In this document: positions 26,583-36,344 of the stretch, in pieces | Position numbering within the stretch: position 1 is the first letter of the stretch | Layout of the letters: every line of letters begins with the position of its first letter | From: Mesorhizobium sp. AR02 | GTDB lineage: Bacteria; Pseudomonadota; Alphaproteobacteria; Rhizobiales; Rhizobiaceae | Direction of reading: 5' to 3' | Assembly (NCBI RefSeq): GCF_024746835.1 | Contig: NZ_CP080530.1 | Location: forward strand, 806,001-870,000 | DNA: 64,000 nucleotides | Made by a program: the position numbers and the translations under genes | Notes under the pieces: generated by a model | Seen by the model: only the letters and a program-made list of their open reading frames with translations | Database searches by the model: none | What the model was told of the DNA's origin: nothing

Positions 26583-26861
26583 ATGACGACCGCAAATTAG
26601 ATCGCTGACAAGATTGCAGCCGACAACGGTCTGACGAAGATGCAGGCCAGGAGCATCGTCGACAGCGTGTTCAAGGCAATCGCCGATGTGGCCGCGAGCG
26701 GTGCCGAGACGAGCCTGCCCGGTTTCGGCAAATTCAAGGTGAAGGACACACCTGAACGCGAGGGCCGCAACCCGTCGACGGGCGCGACCATCAAGATCTC
26801 CGCCTCGAAGAAGCTGTCCTTCACGCCGGCAAAAGCCATCAAGGACGCGCTCAACGGCTGA
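26583..26861 (+). pseudogene. HU-family DNA-binding protein with early amber stop
   Basis: From the ATG at 26583 (after GAGGAG) the frame reads MTTAN, then TAG, then IADKIAADNGLTKMQARSIV and LPGFGKFKVKDTPEREGRNP to a natural end, a complete HU protein of about 92 residues. The stop is codon 6 (26598-26600), where a sense codon such as GAG is expected. A product starting at Met in LTKMQA (26640) would lack helix 1. HU proteins bend and compact DNA. It is either a recent null allele or needs suppression or reinitiation. Confidence 0.8.
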
Positions 26862-26897
26862 TCTTGCCGGGATACCTGACAGAAAGAGCCCGGCGGT

Positions 26898-27335
26898 CTA
26901 GCTTGTGGTGATCAGGTGTAGTGAAGACTTCCCGCTCTTCACGGCCGCCGCCGACAGCTTGCGGTCAAAGCTCGCAAGTTGGCCACCATGGGCCTTGGCG
27001 AGCGCAAGAAGATAGGTGTCGGTGACCTGTGCCGAGGTCAGGATTTTTGCAGCATCGATGTCGCCGGAGCCAACCAGACTCACATCGTCGGGCCAGAAGC
27101 TGTGCCCCTGCAGGGCTCGCAACTTGGTAACGATTTGCGCAACGACGGCAGGCGAGCCGGGAGAATTAGGATATTTTTGGTTGCCGACGATGCGCAGGAC
27201 ACCGTTTTCGGTGATGGGACAGGTAGCCCATGCGGCGTGGCCGGTCACTTCGAACCAGCCATACGCATCGTCATGGGCGACATGGCCAGGATCGATCAGC
27301 GCGATCAGCACATTGACATCGAGCAGGAAGGTCAC
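26898..27335 (-). CDS. vapC: VapC-type PIN-domain toxin
   Basis: A 145-aa PIN-domain ribonuclease. The acidic residues are in MTFLLDVNVLIALID (first Asp), ITENGVLRI (Glu) and QVTDTYLLALA (Asp), with SFDRKL near the end. VapC toxins cleave tRNA or rRNA and are held inactive by VapB. The start overlaps the antitoxin stop (27332-27335). It appears intact. Confidence 0.88.
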   Translation of the reverse strand: MTFLLDVNVLIALIDPGHVAHDDAYGWFEVTGHAAWATCPITENGVLRIVGNQKYPNSPGSPAVVAQIVTKLRALQGHSFWPDDVSLVGSGDIDAAKILTSAQVTDTYLLALAKAHGGQLASFDRKLSAAAVKSGKSSLHLITTS

Positions 27336-27559
27336 GGCAGCTCGTCACGTAAGGCGTTGACCGTCTCAAGCGTGACAGGAGGTGCATCCGGCCGAGGCGA
27401 CAGCAGAGGAATCCCGTTGCGCTCGCTGCCGGCCTGCGGGCGGCGCAGCGAGCGCCGGGCGAGATCGGTGATGATCTCCCCCACGCTGCGATCCTGCTGC
27501 CGGGCCATGGCCTTGGCCGCGACCAGGACGTCGTCATCGATCGCCAGTGTCGTTCTCAT
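27332..27559 (-). CDS. vapB: VapB-type antitoxin
   Basis: A 75-aa ribbon-helix-helix antitoxin starting MRTTLAIDDDVLVAAKAMAR at 27559; the longer frame from 27583 includes the ribosome-binding region. RSVGEIITDLARRSL completes the RHH fold, and the C-terminal tail should bind the PIN toxin. It would also repress the operon. Confidence 0.85.
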   Translation of the reverse strand: MRTTLAIDDDVLVAAKAMARQQDRSVGEIITDLARRSLRRPQAGSERNGIPLLSPRPDAPPVTLETVNALRDELP

Positions 27560-27837
27560 ATCGCCCTCCTTGGTGCGCATCAATCATCACGCATCATATA
27601 GAGCAGCGACGACAGATACTCAAGCGGCTCGAGTTATCGGACACGAAAGCCGCATCGCCGTTCCAGACGTCGACCAGTTCGGTCCACGCACCGCCCGGGC
27701 AGACGGGGATGTCGACGGAACCAAGAGCTCTTGCTGATGCGCGATGGTGCTCGTCATGTATGTGTCCTTTCGGTTGACCAGTTCGCCAGTGGAAGGCTGA
27801 AGGCCCCGCCTTGCGGCGGAGCCCTCGCGCGAGATCC

Positions 27838-28144
27838 TCAGTCCCGGTTTGATCGGGACCAGATCAGCTGCAGGCCTTCCTCGCCGTCAACTTCGATCAG
27901 GGTGGCGTAGATCGGAGCGGGGAAGCTCGGGTCGTCCAGCTTGACCGAGAGGTAGTCACGGCCTTCGGCGGAGACCTTCTGCCAGGCGGCGCCCAATTCG
28001 ACGTTCGCCGCCGCGAAGATGCGGAAGTGCGGGCGCCGAGGGGTTCTCGACGCGGACCAGCTTGGCCTTGACGTTGAGGTTGAGGGTTTTGATCGTGCCG
28101 GTGAAGCCGTTGCCGGTGGAGATGAAGGTGCCTATGGTAGCCAT
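27838..28144 (-). pseudogene. DUF736 protein, single frameshift
   Basis: The first frame gives [20 protein letters not shown] and [16 protein letters not shown] second frame gives [39 protein letters not shown] and [14 protein letters not shown] with a natural stop. Joined, they make a full DUF736 protein of about 102 aa, a family common on rhizobial plasmids. The frameshift is near 28035. Function unknown. Confidence 0.85.
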
Positions 28145-28785
28145 TTGTCTCATTCCTTTGTTGGTCGGGCCGCGCCCATCGCGACCTCGATGACGGTCGG
28201 TGGAACGGAGGCGATCGACCCGCACCCACCGGGGTCCCCGTTGCGCGTGCGCAATGGGGTGGTCCTTAGGGCTGGAACGAAGTGGAAGGCGGCCGGGAGC
28301 GACTTTCTTGGATCGCGAGGAATGGCGGCGCAGCCGGCAGGGGAAGAAAGTCGCGCAGGCCGTTGCCGGGACAAGATCGAGAGCCCGCGCTGCGGGATCG
28401 GCCTTCGGTCAGACCAGTCACATCGAGGACGCAGATGGACGTGCTTTCGGAAACAGGAATGAAGACAGGCGTTCCACCACCGCCTCATCGCCATGAGACG
28501 GCGACTTGTGTGATCAACTGTCCGTCCGGACGACGGCAGCCTGCGAATCTGCCCAGACCCAGTAGGCAGGGTCGTGCTCACAAGCACCAACGCCGACATC
28601 AGAACCGAGACGTCGTGGCAGGATAGCAATGTGAGCGCTCGACGTCACTCGTCAGGCCGACCGGGGCATTCAACCGAAGCCGAGACTATGGCGCCGGTTC
28701 AGCAGAACGCTGCCGGCAACGGCGTATCGGGTGCCCGGCTTCAGTCGGGATCAGCGTCACCGTGCAGGCGATTGCATCACGGAAG
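28145..28785. other. Stretch without a supported gene
   Basis: No convincing gene between DUF736 and the ParE-like gene. The frames present lack motifs and overlap on both strands. The part just upstream of DUF736 (about 28150-28230) resembles leader sequence upstream of the ardC-like genes. Confidence 0.4.
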
Positions 28786-29077
28786 CTAGTCGGACGAAAA
28801 GTCCTCGGGCCACATCTGCGCACCATGGAGAACACGCAGGATACGGATAGCATCATGGGTTAGAACGTAGGCTGCAATATATGGCGTTCGGGAGATGACC
28901 AGCTCCCGCGTGCCGGGCACTCGTCCAAGGCGTCCACTCTCGGGAAACTCGACCAGGCGGAGCACCGCCTGCGCGATATGCTCGTCAACGGCAGCAGCCG
29001 CGCGCGGGCTTTCGGCTTCGATATGGGTGAAGATGTCGTCGCGATCAGCAAGCGAACGCTGACCATTTCAGCCTCAT
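28786..29077 (-). pseudogene. ParE/RelE-type toxin, frameshifted near N-terminus
   Basis: From the ATG at 29077 the frame reads MRLKWSAFAC and stops. A shifted frame continues with ADRDDIFTHIEAESPRAAAA, LVEFPESGRLGRVPGTRELV and ISRTPYIAAYVLT to a stop at 28786. Together they form a ParE-family toxin of about 96 aa. The ATG overlaps the antitoxin stop. The toxin is probably inactive, leaving the antitoxin gene orphaned. Confidence 0.8.
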
Positions 29078-29382
29078 GACTGGGTAGTTCCTGCCTTGCG
29101 TAGCGCGGCAGCGCGTCGGGATGCAAAATGCGTCTCTACATCTTCAGCGGTGACATCGGTCCGGGTATCTTCGAGTGCCTGCATCACCTTGGCGCGAAAC
29201 CATGCATCATGAGCCTCGCTGTTGCTGATCAGTTCCAGCGGCAGTGCACCTTCATTGGCGGTGCGCGTCAGCAGGATGCGTACTACGTCGGAAACCGTCA
29301 GCCCCATGCCTTCAAGCACGGACGCCGCGCGGTCCCTGATGTTGGAATCGATACGTGTCTGCACGAGTGCGTTTGTCGCCAT
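29074..29382 (-). CDS. RelB/DinJ-type antitoxin
   Basis: A 102-aa protein starting MATNALVQTRIDSNIRDRAA at 29382. The ribbon-helix-helix part (VLEGMGLTVSDVVRILLTRT) is typical of RelB/DinJ antitoxins. It pairs with the frameshifted ParE-like toxin downstream. Confidence 0.82.
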   Translation of the reverse strand: MATNALVQTRIDSNIRDRAASVLEGMGLTVSDVVRILLTRTANEGALPLELISNSEAHDAWFRAKVMQALEDTRTDVTAEDVETHFASRRAAALRKAGTTQS

Positions 29383-29597
29383 GGTTGTCTCCTGTCTCGA
29401 ATCCACAATGTAATGCACTTGAATGACTGTTGCTAGCTACGACGACCACACACTAATCGTGGCATCGCTGGCGAAGAATGCAGGCGGCTCCCCTGCGGTG
29501 GCAAGGCGCAGGCGGCCTTCCAATACCTCGCTGCGAACGCAGCGTGGCCCTTCAGCGCTCTGGGATGGCCCAGCGCCATCCCATCCTGTCGAACTGC

Positions 29598-29783
29598 GTG
29601 CCTGACCGCTGCCCGAACTCCTGTATCGCACGTCGTCACCTGCCGGCGTGGCAAGCTGCGATCGCACATGCCGATGCCATGCTGGAAGAGAAGCGATTGT
29701 CGAACGTGCAGCGAGCCACGATCAGGCAGGACCGTGATCGAATGCGCAAGCTGATCGCGCCGCTTCTGGAGGAACGGTCGTGA
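29598..29783 (+). CDS. Small hypothetical protein
   Basis: The C-terminal part of this frame (AIAHADAMLEEKRLSNVQRA, then RDRMRKLIAPLLEE) looks like a real charged helical protein. The start is uncertain: GTG at 29598 is chosen, and the frame extends to 29478. Its stop overlaps the next gene's GTG/ATG region (29780-29783), which supports a two-gene unit. Function unknown. Confidence 0.4.
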   Translation: MPDRCPNSCIARRHLPAWQAAIAHADAMLEEKRLSNVQRATIRQDRDRMRKLIAPLLEERS

Positions 29784-30142
29784 AGCCGGTTAGCACGTCG
29801 ACCGAGCAAGCGCTTCGCCAAGCGCTCACCCGGCTTGTCTCGGGGGATGCGATCCGGACGGATGGCCGACTGACGGTCGCCAATCTGGCACGGGAGGCCG
29901 GTGTCAGCCGGGCGACCGCAAACCGCGCTCCGGCAATACTGGCGGAACTGCGAGAGGGCGAGGTTGCAAGGCCATCCCGATTGAAGGAGCCCCGCTCCCC
30001 GCAGATGGACGCGGAGCGGATCCAGGGTGAGCTGGAGAACGTGATCGCCCAGCATGTTCAGGTCCGCGCCTTGTTACAACGCGCCAGCGAGAACCGGAGA
30101 AGCAGGCTGGCCCGCATCCGTCTTGTCAGGGATGGCGGATGA
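29780..30142 (+). CDS. Helix-turn-helix protein
   Basis: A 120-aa protein with a clear helix-turn-helix (LTVANLAREAGVSRATANRA) followed by a charged coiled-coil tail (MDAERIQGELENVIAQH). This layout resembles small plasmid-borne partner proteins of integrases or KfrA-like regulators, but the family is not certain. It overlaps the preceding small gene by 4 bp and converges on the ardC relic. Confidence 0.55.
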   Translation: MKPVSTSTEQALRQALTRLVSGDAIRTDGRLTVANLAREAGVSRATANRAPAILAELREGEVARPSRLKEPRSPQMDAERIQGELENVIAQHVQVRALLQRASENRRSRLARIRLVRDGG

Positions 30143-30944
30143 AGCCTGATGCTCTTCAGGGCGTTCCGGCTGCTGCGCGTGCATCCAGTCGGCGGCCTGC
30201 TGCGCCTTGCTGGCGGCAATGAAGATGGCGCGAGGATCGCCCCTCAGCACTTCGATCCACGAGGCAATATACGCTGCATGATCGGGCCGCGGATGGTGGG
30301 CGATGCCCAGATCGGCAAGGACAAGCCCGCTGACAATCTCGACGCAGCATTCCTCGGCGGCATAGGCGGCCGAGCCGAACCGGCCCGAGAGATCGCGGTC
30401 AAGCCGGTGCTTCATGCCTGAGGCGTGGCCATTCTCATGCAGCCACACCCCATAGAACGACGCGGCGTCGCGGAAAGAAGCGAAGTCCGGCATGAATACC
30501 GTGTCCGATGACGGGAGATAGTAAGCCTCCGTACCGCCGAACACGGTCTTGATCCCGAGGTTGCCGATGAAACATCCGTCGGTGGCCACCATCATCACTG
30601 TCATCGTCGTCAGCCGACTCGGAGGAAGCGATCTGCTTCCACAGCACGACGGTGGTCGAGCGTTCACCCTTGCGCACCTGCGCGCCGGCGTCCTGCCATT
30701 GCCGGTAGGTTCCCCACAGGCCGTCGCCGTAGCCAACGGCCATGGCTGCGACCCAGAGCGCCACCGTGTTGATGCCACGGTAGCGCTTGCCGGAAGCGAT
30801 ATTGGTCGGGCGGGCACTACTCGTTCCGTTGTGGAACCACGGCGCACGCCACTCGCCTGCACCTTGCTGTATTGCCGCTACGATCTCGGCGGTGATGCGC
30901 GTGTAAACATCGGCACGCGCTCCGGACTGCATCTTGGAAGACAT
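30074..30944 (-). pseudogene. ArdC-type antirestriction/zincin protein, internally broken
   Basis: The N-terminal ssDNA-binding domain is present (ADVYTRITAEIVAAIQQGAG, GKRYRGINTVALW, VRKGERSTTVVLWKQ), starting MSSKMQSG at 30944. The metallopeptidase-like half is in another frame: IKTVFGGTEAYYLPSSDTVF, then GVWLHENGHASG containing HExxH. Near 30590 a segment corresponding to the domain linker is missing and the frame shifts. ArdC-type proteins protect incoming plasmid DNA. This copy is unlikely to make a whole protein. Confidence 0.75.
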
Positions 30945-31028
30945 CGTGATAGCTCCTTCGGAGCGACGCGAGCGCACGGGTCGCCACCGCTTGCGGGTGG
31001 CGTCAGGCTCGGCGTCGATGGAAAGGGA

Positions 31029-31628
31029 TTAGTGAAAAGCCGGTGAGACAGCTTGACTGTTTAGATAACTGCCGACATCGAGAGCCGGATTGAAATAGGC
31101 CTTATCCCCACCGTGCCGGATGACAGCACCGGTGTTCGCGAAGAAGGTGGCCGCGTTTTCGATCCGCTCCACCGGATCGGCTACCGGAGCGGGATTGCCG
31201 TAATATTGTGCCGGAAGCCCCTCGATCTGGTCGGCGCAGAACACCGTATAGGCCTTGAGGAAGGGAATGCCGCGCTCGACCTCTTCGCCCTGGGCATCGG
31301 TTTCGGTTCGGTTGAAGCGGTTGGCATAGACGACCATGGAGCCGGTTTCACCCTTGCGAACATGACCGCCGAGCTCGACGCTCTGCTTGAAGGTTATCCA
31401 GGTCGGGGAAACAAAGCTTCGCGCAACCGCCTCCGACCACAGAAGCAAGGTATTGATGCCCTGATACGGAAGGCCATTGTGGCGTAGCGGGCGCGTGATG
31501 CGACCTTTCGCATTGCCCACGCTCCACGGCCTCACCCATGGGCGCACACCCTTTTCCAGGTCCGCGACGATGCGATCGGTGATTTTCGCGTAGATGTCGA
31601 CGCGGGGCTTGCTGCTCTTCCTGTCCAT
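31029..31628 (-). pseudogene. ArdC-type antirestriction protein, C-terminal domain lost
   Basis: A 199-codon frame starting MDRKSSKPRVDIYAKITDRI. The N-terminal domain is normal: NGLPYQGINTLLLW, VRKGETGSMVVYANRF, KAYTVFCADQIEGLP. At HGGDKAYFNPALD the family would continue into the zincin domain; instead a short tail (VGSYLNSQAVSPAFH) leads to a stop. The HExxH part is absent. It lies next to another ardC relic. Confidence 0.75.
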
Positions 31629-31650
31629 TTTCCGAACCTCCATTCCATTC

Positions 31651-31846
31651 GAGGCCGCGCCAATCGCGGCCGTCACGAGGTCCGCACGCGCAGGACCGCA
31701 GGTCCGCGAACCCGGTCGAGGTTGAATCGGAGGAAGGAGAAATCTCCCAGCCGGGCCGCAACGTCAGTGGAGGACGGCGCAGCCGTTTCGGGGCCGAGGA
31801 CCGGAGCAGGACCAACATTCGTGACGGCCGCGATTGGCGCGGCCTC
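31651..31846. repeat. 26-bp perfect inverted repeat, 144-bp spacer
   Basis: Bases 31651-31676 (GAGGCCGCGCCAATCGCGGC...) and 31821-31846 are exact reverse complements. They flank 144 bp just upstream of the second ardC relic. The spacer carries only a 62-codon frame of doubtful reality. Confidence 0.7.
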
Positions 31847-31969
31847 GACGACGGTTTCCATTTCTTTGGCTTCGGATGCCCTGGCGCACGCGAAGAGGCC
31901 GGCGTCCAGTAGGACGCCAGCCTCAACGGGAGGAAGATCGGGCGGAGCCGAAGCTCCGCCCGTTGGGGG

Positions 31970-32557
31970 TTAGCCAAGCGCCGCCATCTGGAGATCGGCT
32001 GCCTGCCGGTTGACGATCTGGCCGGGGCTTTCGGGCTGGCGCTCGTAGGGCTTCCAGCTTTCACCGATGATGTGCTCGTAGGCGGCGACGGCGCCCTCGG
32101 CCGCCATGCGCAGGGCGTGTGCCTGAAGGCCCATGTCGGCGGCGAATTCGCGCTTGCGCTGGGCCTTGCTGTCGAAGCCGACCGGACCGTCAATGTCCTC
32201 GTCGCGAGTGTCATTGGCGAGCTTGGCCGTGGCGTCCTTGGCCTCGGTAACGGCCTTCGAGTAGAACTGGCCTGCTCCAAAGGCCGAGCCGACATAGGAG
32301 CCGACGATCCGCTGTAGGTGGATTTGCATGGCCTTGTCGGAAAGCCCCTCGGAGAGTGCATCAGCGCCTTCGATCAGGCTGCGCTCATGAAAGTCCCGGA
32401 TGCCGTCGCTGTCGAGGACAGGAAGGCCGAAGCTTTCGGATATGAGAGAGGCCTGGTTGCAGTCCGGGCAGCAGAGCCGGACCATTTCGAGGGTCGTGAC
32501 CTTGCGGAGCTGGACGACGCGGGCCTTGGCCTTGCTTGAGCGGGCTGAACTGGACAA
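31970..32557 (-). CDS. Conserved hypothetical plasmid protein
   Basis: A 195-aa protein I do not recognise by function. It has a basic N-terminus, a CCPDCN motif (possible half zinc site), and a mixed helical body (QIHLQRIVGSYVGSAFGAGQ). It is transcribed with the ArdC-like genes and lies downstream of the methylase relic, a setting typical of rhizobial plasmid accessory modules. Confidence 0.6.
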   Translation of the reverse strand: MSSSARSSKAKARVVQLRKVTTLEMVRLCCPDCNQASLISESFGLPVLDSDGIRDFHERSLIEGADALSEGLSDKAMQIHLQRIVGSYVGSAFGAGQFYSKAVTEAKDATAKLANDTRDEDIDGPVGFDSKAQRKREFAADMGLQAHALRMAAEGAVAAYEHIIGESWKPYERQPESPGQIVNRQAADLQMAALG

Positions 32558-32716
32558 TTGAGCTTACCTTTCTAGCGATGCCCTTCAGGTGTTCCGGCCC
32601 TTGCCGGTCTTTCCTGCGGGTGCGGTCAAAAGGAACCGGCGGAAGCTGGACACTTCAGGGTCCGGGACCTGCCAGGCGAGCGAGGCCGGCTTGCGGACAA
32701 GCGGGGGCCAGTCCTT

Positions 32717-35131
32717 TCACTGGTCCTTGTGAAGGACGCGGGCCGGCCTTGCCGAGATCGGCGGGTTCCGGCCGCTCCGCGGCGCGTCAGCGGCCTTGAA
32801 GTGGCCAGCCGCCGGTTCAGACCGCAGCAAACCCGCCGGGAAGACCGGCAAGGGATGATCACGGGCACCGGCATGCGGAAGGATAGGCGCCTGTTCGGCT
32901 CGCGCCGCAATAAAGTCCCATGGGTTGCCGCACTGGCGCCGGGCGCCGTCGATCTGATGATGGTCGCTCGCTCGACACGGATGTTGCCACCCCCGCATCC
33001 ATGTTTGACCTTTGGCAGTGGCTGGCCAGCATCTCGGATCACGCACAGAGCGTCTCCGATTGAAGTCGCTGCCGCAATATCGCCATGGCGCTTTCCTGCC
33101 GCGCCAGCTTGCGCGACAAGGCGTCGATCTCCGGCTGGCGCTCAGCGGTAAAGGCAGCGAGGTTGGCGCGATACCGTTCGAGGAATGCACCTGCAACAGC
33201 TCGGCGATGTGATCGGGATCGACATGCCCGCGCTCGTTGAGCACGACCGCCAGCGCATCGGCCGGCGACGTGATGACGGGCGGCCGGGGTGGCGCGATCA
33301 CTCGCTCGGTAAACAGGGGTCCGGGCTTTGCCGTGTTGGTCTCCAGGTCGTAGTCCTCGATTGAGGCCACCAGCCAGCAATCGGGATCGTCCAGGAACGG
33401 CTGGATGTTGGGCCGGCGGTGCGTCTCGCGCACGTCGCCGGTTTCCTCATCTTGCGCGGTCGAGACAGTGGTAAAGTTGATCGGTCCGAACGCGCGCACG
33501 AAGCTCGACCAGGCGATGCACAGCCTGACCTGCGCCGGCTTCCACGGCCGGTCGAACTCCTGGGCCTTCAGCACCTCGCGTACGGCGTCACGAATCGGGA
33601 CCAGCTTGCGGAGGATGCGGACATGCTTTTCCGGGATGCCGTCGCCGGTCCCGCCCTTCCGAATCTGGATGGTGACGGGCTCGCCGTCGACCATCTGCCT
33701 CAGCGCGGTGTTCTGGCCGATGAAGTAGCTGCCCTCGCGGATTGTCGCGCCGTCCGCTGCGTTGCGCGCCGGCGCTTCAAAATGCTCGCCAGCGTCTGCT
33801 CCGATCTCTTCCGGTTCGCCGTCATAGATGGCTTCCGGAAGGAGATGCACGGCGGCTGTCAGTGCCGCATCGAGATCCGTGCCGGCATGCGGCAGGCAGG
33901 TATAGGTCTCGTCGGGACCGTAGATCTCGCGGCGACGGGCATGCTCCCCGAGGACCATGTCAGGATGCATCGCAAACCAGAGGTTCACGCGGATTGCGCT
34001 CTCGTCCTCGGTGGCGGGCTGAACGTCCTCCAGGTCGAGCCATGACACATCGCCTTCGGGCTCTCCGTGCTTGCGCCTGCGGAAGAACAGGATGTCGACG
34101 ACAACATCCGTCCCGGCATCGGCGCGAAAGTTGCCCTCCGGCAGGCAAACGGCAGCGACCAGATCCGCCATTGTGGCGATGTGCTCGCGGGCGCGGGCAT
34201 CGGCCTTGTCCATCGTTCCACTGTAGGTGACGAAGGCGGCGAGTGCGCCCGGCTTCAGCCGAGAGACGGCCTTTGCGATGAAGTAGTCGTGTAGCCGGAA
34301 GCCGTGCGAGCGGTATGCGGGATCGGATCGGACGATCCTGTCCGAGAACGGCGGATTGCCGACCGCCAGATCGAAATGCTCGGCCAAGTCGACCCGCGCG
34401 AAATCCTGGTTGAGGATTCGGGCGTTCGGCTGAAGGAGGCGCGCGATCCGCGCCGTGACCGGATCGATCTCGATGCCGGTGACGTGCGAGGCAGCGCGCA
34501 ATGCCTCTGGCATCAACGCCGGAAAGAGCCCTGTGCCGACGCCCGGCTCCAGCACACTGCCGCAACGGAAGCCGAGCCGCCACAAGCCGGCCCAGATCGC
34601 TCGGATGATGTATTCCGGTGTGAAATGGGCGTACTGGGTGCAGCGGGCCAGCGAGGCGTAGTCCCGTCTGTCGACTGCTTCCTCCAGATCGGCGGCTATC
34701 TCCTCCCAACCCTTGCGGAACGTCTGCTCGCCGGGGCGGCGGAACACGCCGTTCGCCAGTGCTGACGCTCCAAAGCCGGTGAACCGGATCAGCGCTGCTT
34801 GTTCCTCGGGCGTGGCAGACCGCTGCTGGTCGACGATATCGGCGGCGAGCCGTATGGCGGCGAGATTGTCACGCGCCCGGTCCCGCCAGGATTTGGCGAG
34901 GTCGCGGGTCGCCGCCAGCTTGAAGTTCTCGCCCTTATCGACCTGATGCGCCCGAGCAGGCAATGCGGCCGCGCCGATCGGCATGGCCGGGGCTGGTGAG
35001 ACGGGAGACGGATCGTCATCGACCGGACTATCGGCGGAGGACGTCGAAAAGGCCGTTACCCGGACGCCGAGGCCCGAGGACAGCGCAGTGTTTCCGAAGA
35101 GGTCGAGAGTGAAGGGGTCGTCGTGGGGCAT
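32717..35131 (-). pseudogene. Large plasmid N6-methylase/helicase protein, helicase half lost
   Basis: From MPHDDPFTLDLFGNTALSSG (35131) the first 640 or so residues match the N-terminal methylase part of a very large methyltransferase-helicase protein: YAHFTPEYIIRAIW, SVLEPGVGTGLFPAL (SAM site) and LAVGNPPFSDR (NPPF catalytic motif). After HVDPDHIAELL (about 33205) similarity stops and the frame continues into low-complexity shadow sequence to 32717. The helicase domains are missing. A truncated methylase might still fold. Confidence 0.7.
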
Positions 35132-35216
35132 GGAAAATCTCCTTGGATTTTTGGCGAGCGCGATCACGCGGACGGCGTTGTCGGCCGCGTGAAGGGCTGG
35201 TGAGGGTGTGAAGGGG

Positions 35217-35616
35217 CTAGCGGGCGATCAGGGACAGCGAGACTTCGTTCTCGGTCAGCTGCACGAGCAGATGCGTGCGGCGGATGTTCCGATCGAACAG
35301 CGGAATGAGCCTCTCTGCGTCGATGAATTCGATCCCGTCGTCGCCGCCGAGATGGCGGTGTTTGTAATGGAACCAGTCCGGATTGCCGACCGGATGGCAC
35401 TCGTCGGAATAGACCACGAGCGGGCGGTCACCGTCGGCGAGTTTTCCGTTCGACATGGATGTAGACCCCCTGGTCTCCGACCAGCCAAACGCCGGCGATC
35501 TCGCCCTTGCCGGGCCTGAGGCCGTAATACGGGTTGCGGAATCCGCCATTGGCGGCGGCATCGGTCTTTCCGCGTTCGATGACCTTGCGAACGCCGAGAA
35601 TGGGAAACGTGAACAT
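35217..35616 (-). pseudogene. DUF3085 protein, frameshifted
   Basis: The first frame reads MFTFPILGVRKVIERGKTDA, NPYYGLRPGKGEIAGVWLVG and DQGVY. A second frame continues MSNGKLADGDRPLVVYSDEC, HYKHRHLGGDDGIEFIDAER and ends at 35217. Joined they match the DUF3085 family, whose function is unknown. The frameshift is near 35455. Confidence 0.75.
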
Positions 35617-35629
35617 GGCCGCCCCCTCA

Positions 35630-36232
35630 CTACGCGATCGCGTCGGGGAGGTAGCACAGATGCACCGGAAGCTTGGCCGAGATCTCTTCGTCGGTGAGAT
35701 CGTTGAGCAGCTTCAACGTCGTGCCCCGGCTGCCGCCGTAGACGGTGATGGTCCGCTTGCCACGTGCAGGCTCCGGCCAGCGGTCACCGGCATAGCCGCG
35801 ATAATCATCATGGGTCGCGCTCCAGATGTGTTTGCGGCGCTCGGTCCGCGTCATTGCCTTCACCGGCCGCGATTCCCGGTCGACGATCGCGGCACGCATC
35901 CGCTCGGGTGAGCCCCTGTCGGAAATGTCGCAATAGCCGTGGAAATGACGGAGCTGGCTGTCGATCGTCAGCGCGAAGAAGACGCTGGTGACACTACCGG
36001 TCAGGAATTGGCGCATCGCGAACATGTCGCCGCGCATCCAGAGTGGCGGCAGGATCTCGAACATATAGTCGTGGTCTGCCTGGCCGGTCTCGAACCATTC
36101 GCCGGCATAGAGCGCGCTCGCGTCGGCGTCCCAGCGGTTAGGCCGCTGCGCGCGACGGTCGAACATGCGGAATATCTGGCGCCGGTCGGCGACGCCCTGA
36201 AAGACCTTTCTGATCTGGGATACGGGGTGCAT
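35630..36232 (-). CDS. DUF1419 protein
   Basis: A 200-aa protein of the DUF1419 family found on rhizobial plasmids: MFDRRAQRPNRWDADASALY, GEWFETGQADHDYMFEILPP, LTGSVTSVFFALTID and YGGSRGTTLKLLNDLTDEEI. It looks complete. It sits between DUF3085 and the Toprim gene in the usual order. Function unknown. Confidence 0.8.
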   Translation of the reverse strand: MHPVSQIRKVFQGVADRRQIFRMFDRRAQRPNRWDADASALYAGEWFETGQADHDYMFEILPPLWMRGDMFAMRQFLTGSVTSVFFALTIDSQLRHFHGYCDISDRGSPERMRAAIVDRESRPVKAMTRTERRKHIWSATHDDYRGYAGDRWPEPARGKRTITVYGGSRGTTLKLLNDLTDEEISAKLPVHLCYLPDAIA

Positions 36233-36344
36233 GGCGGGCTCCTTTCAGCCTGGTCGGGCTGGAGCGCGGCTCATCCTTCCGATTTCGCCGTCAATTCAGC
36301 CCTTCATGACCCCTCCCCCGCGGCCGCCTCTCCGTCCGGCCGGG

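Noticed and set aside
31348..32361. A 337-codon minus-strand frame
   Set aside because: It overlaps two better-supported genes in another frame and has Ser/Arg/Pro-rich shadow composition.
32626..33042. A 138-codon minus-strand frame beyond the methylase relic
   Set aside because: Arg/Ser/Pro-rich composition typical of out-of-frame reading; no family resemblance.
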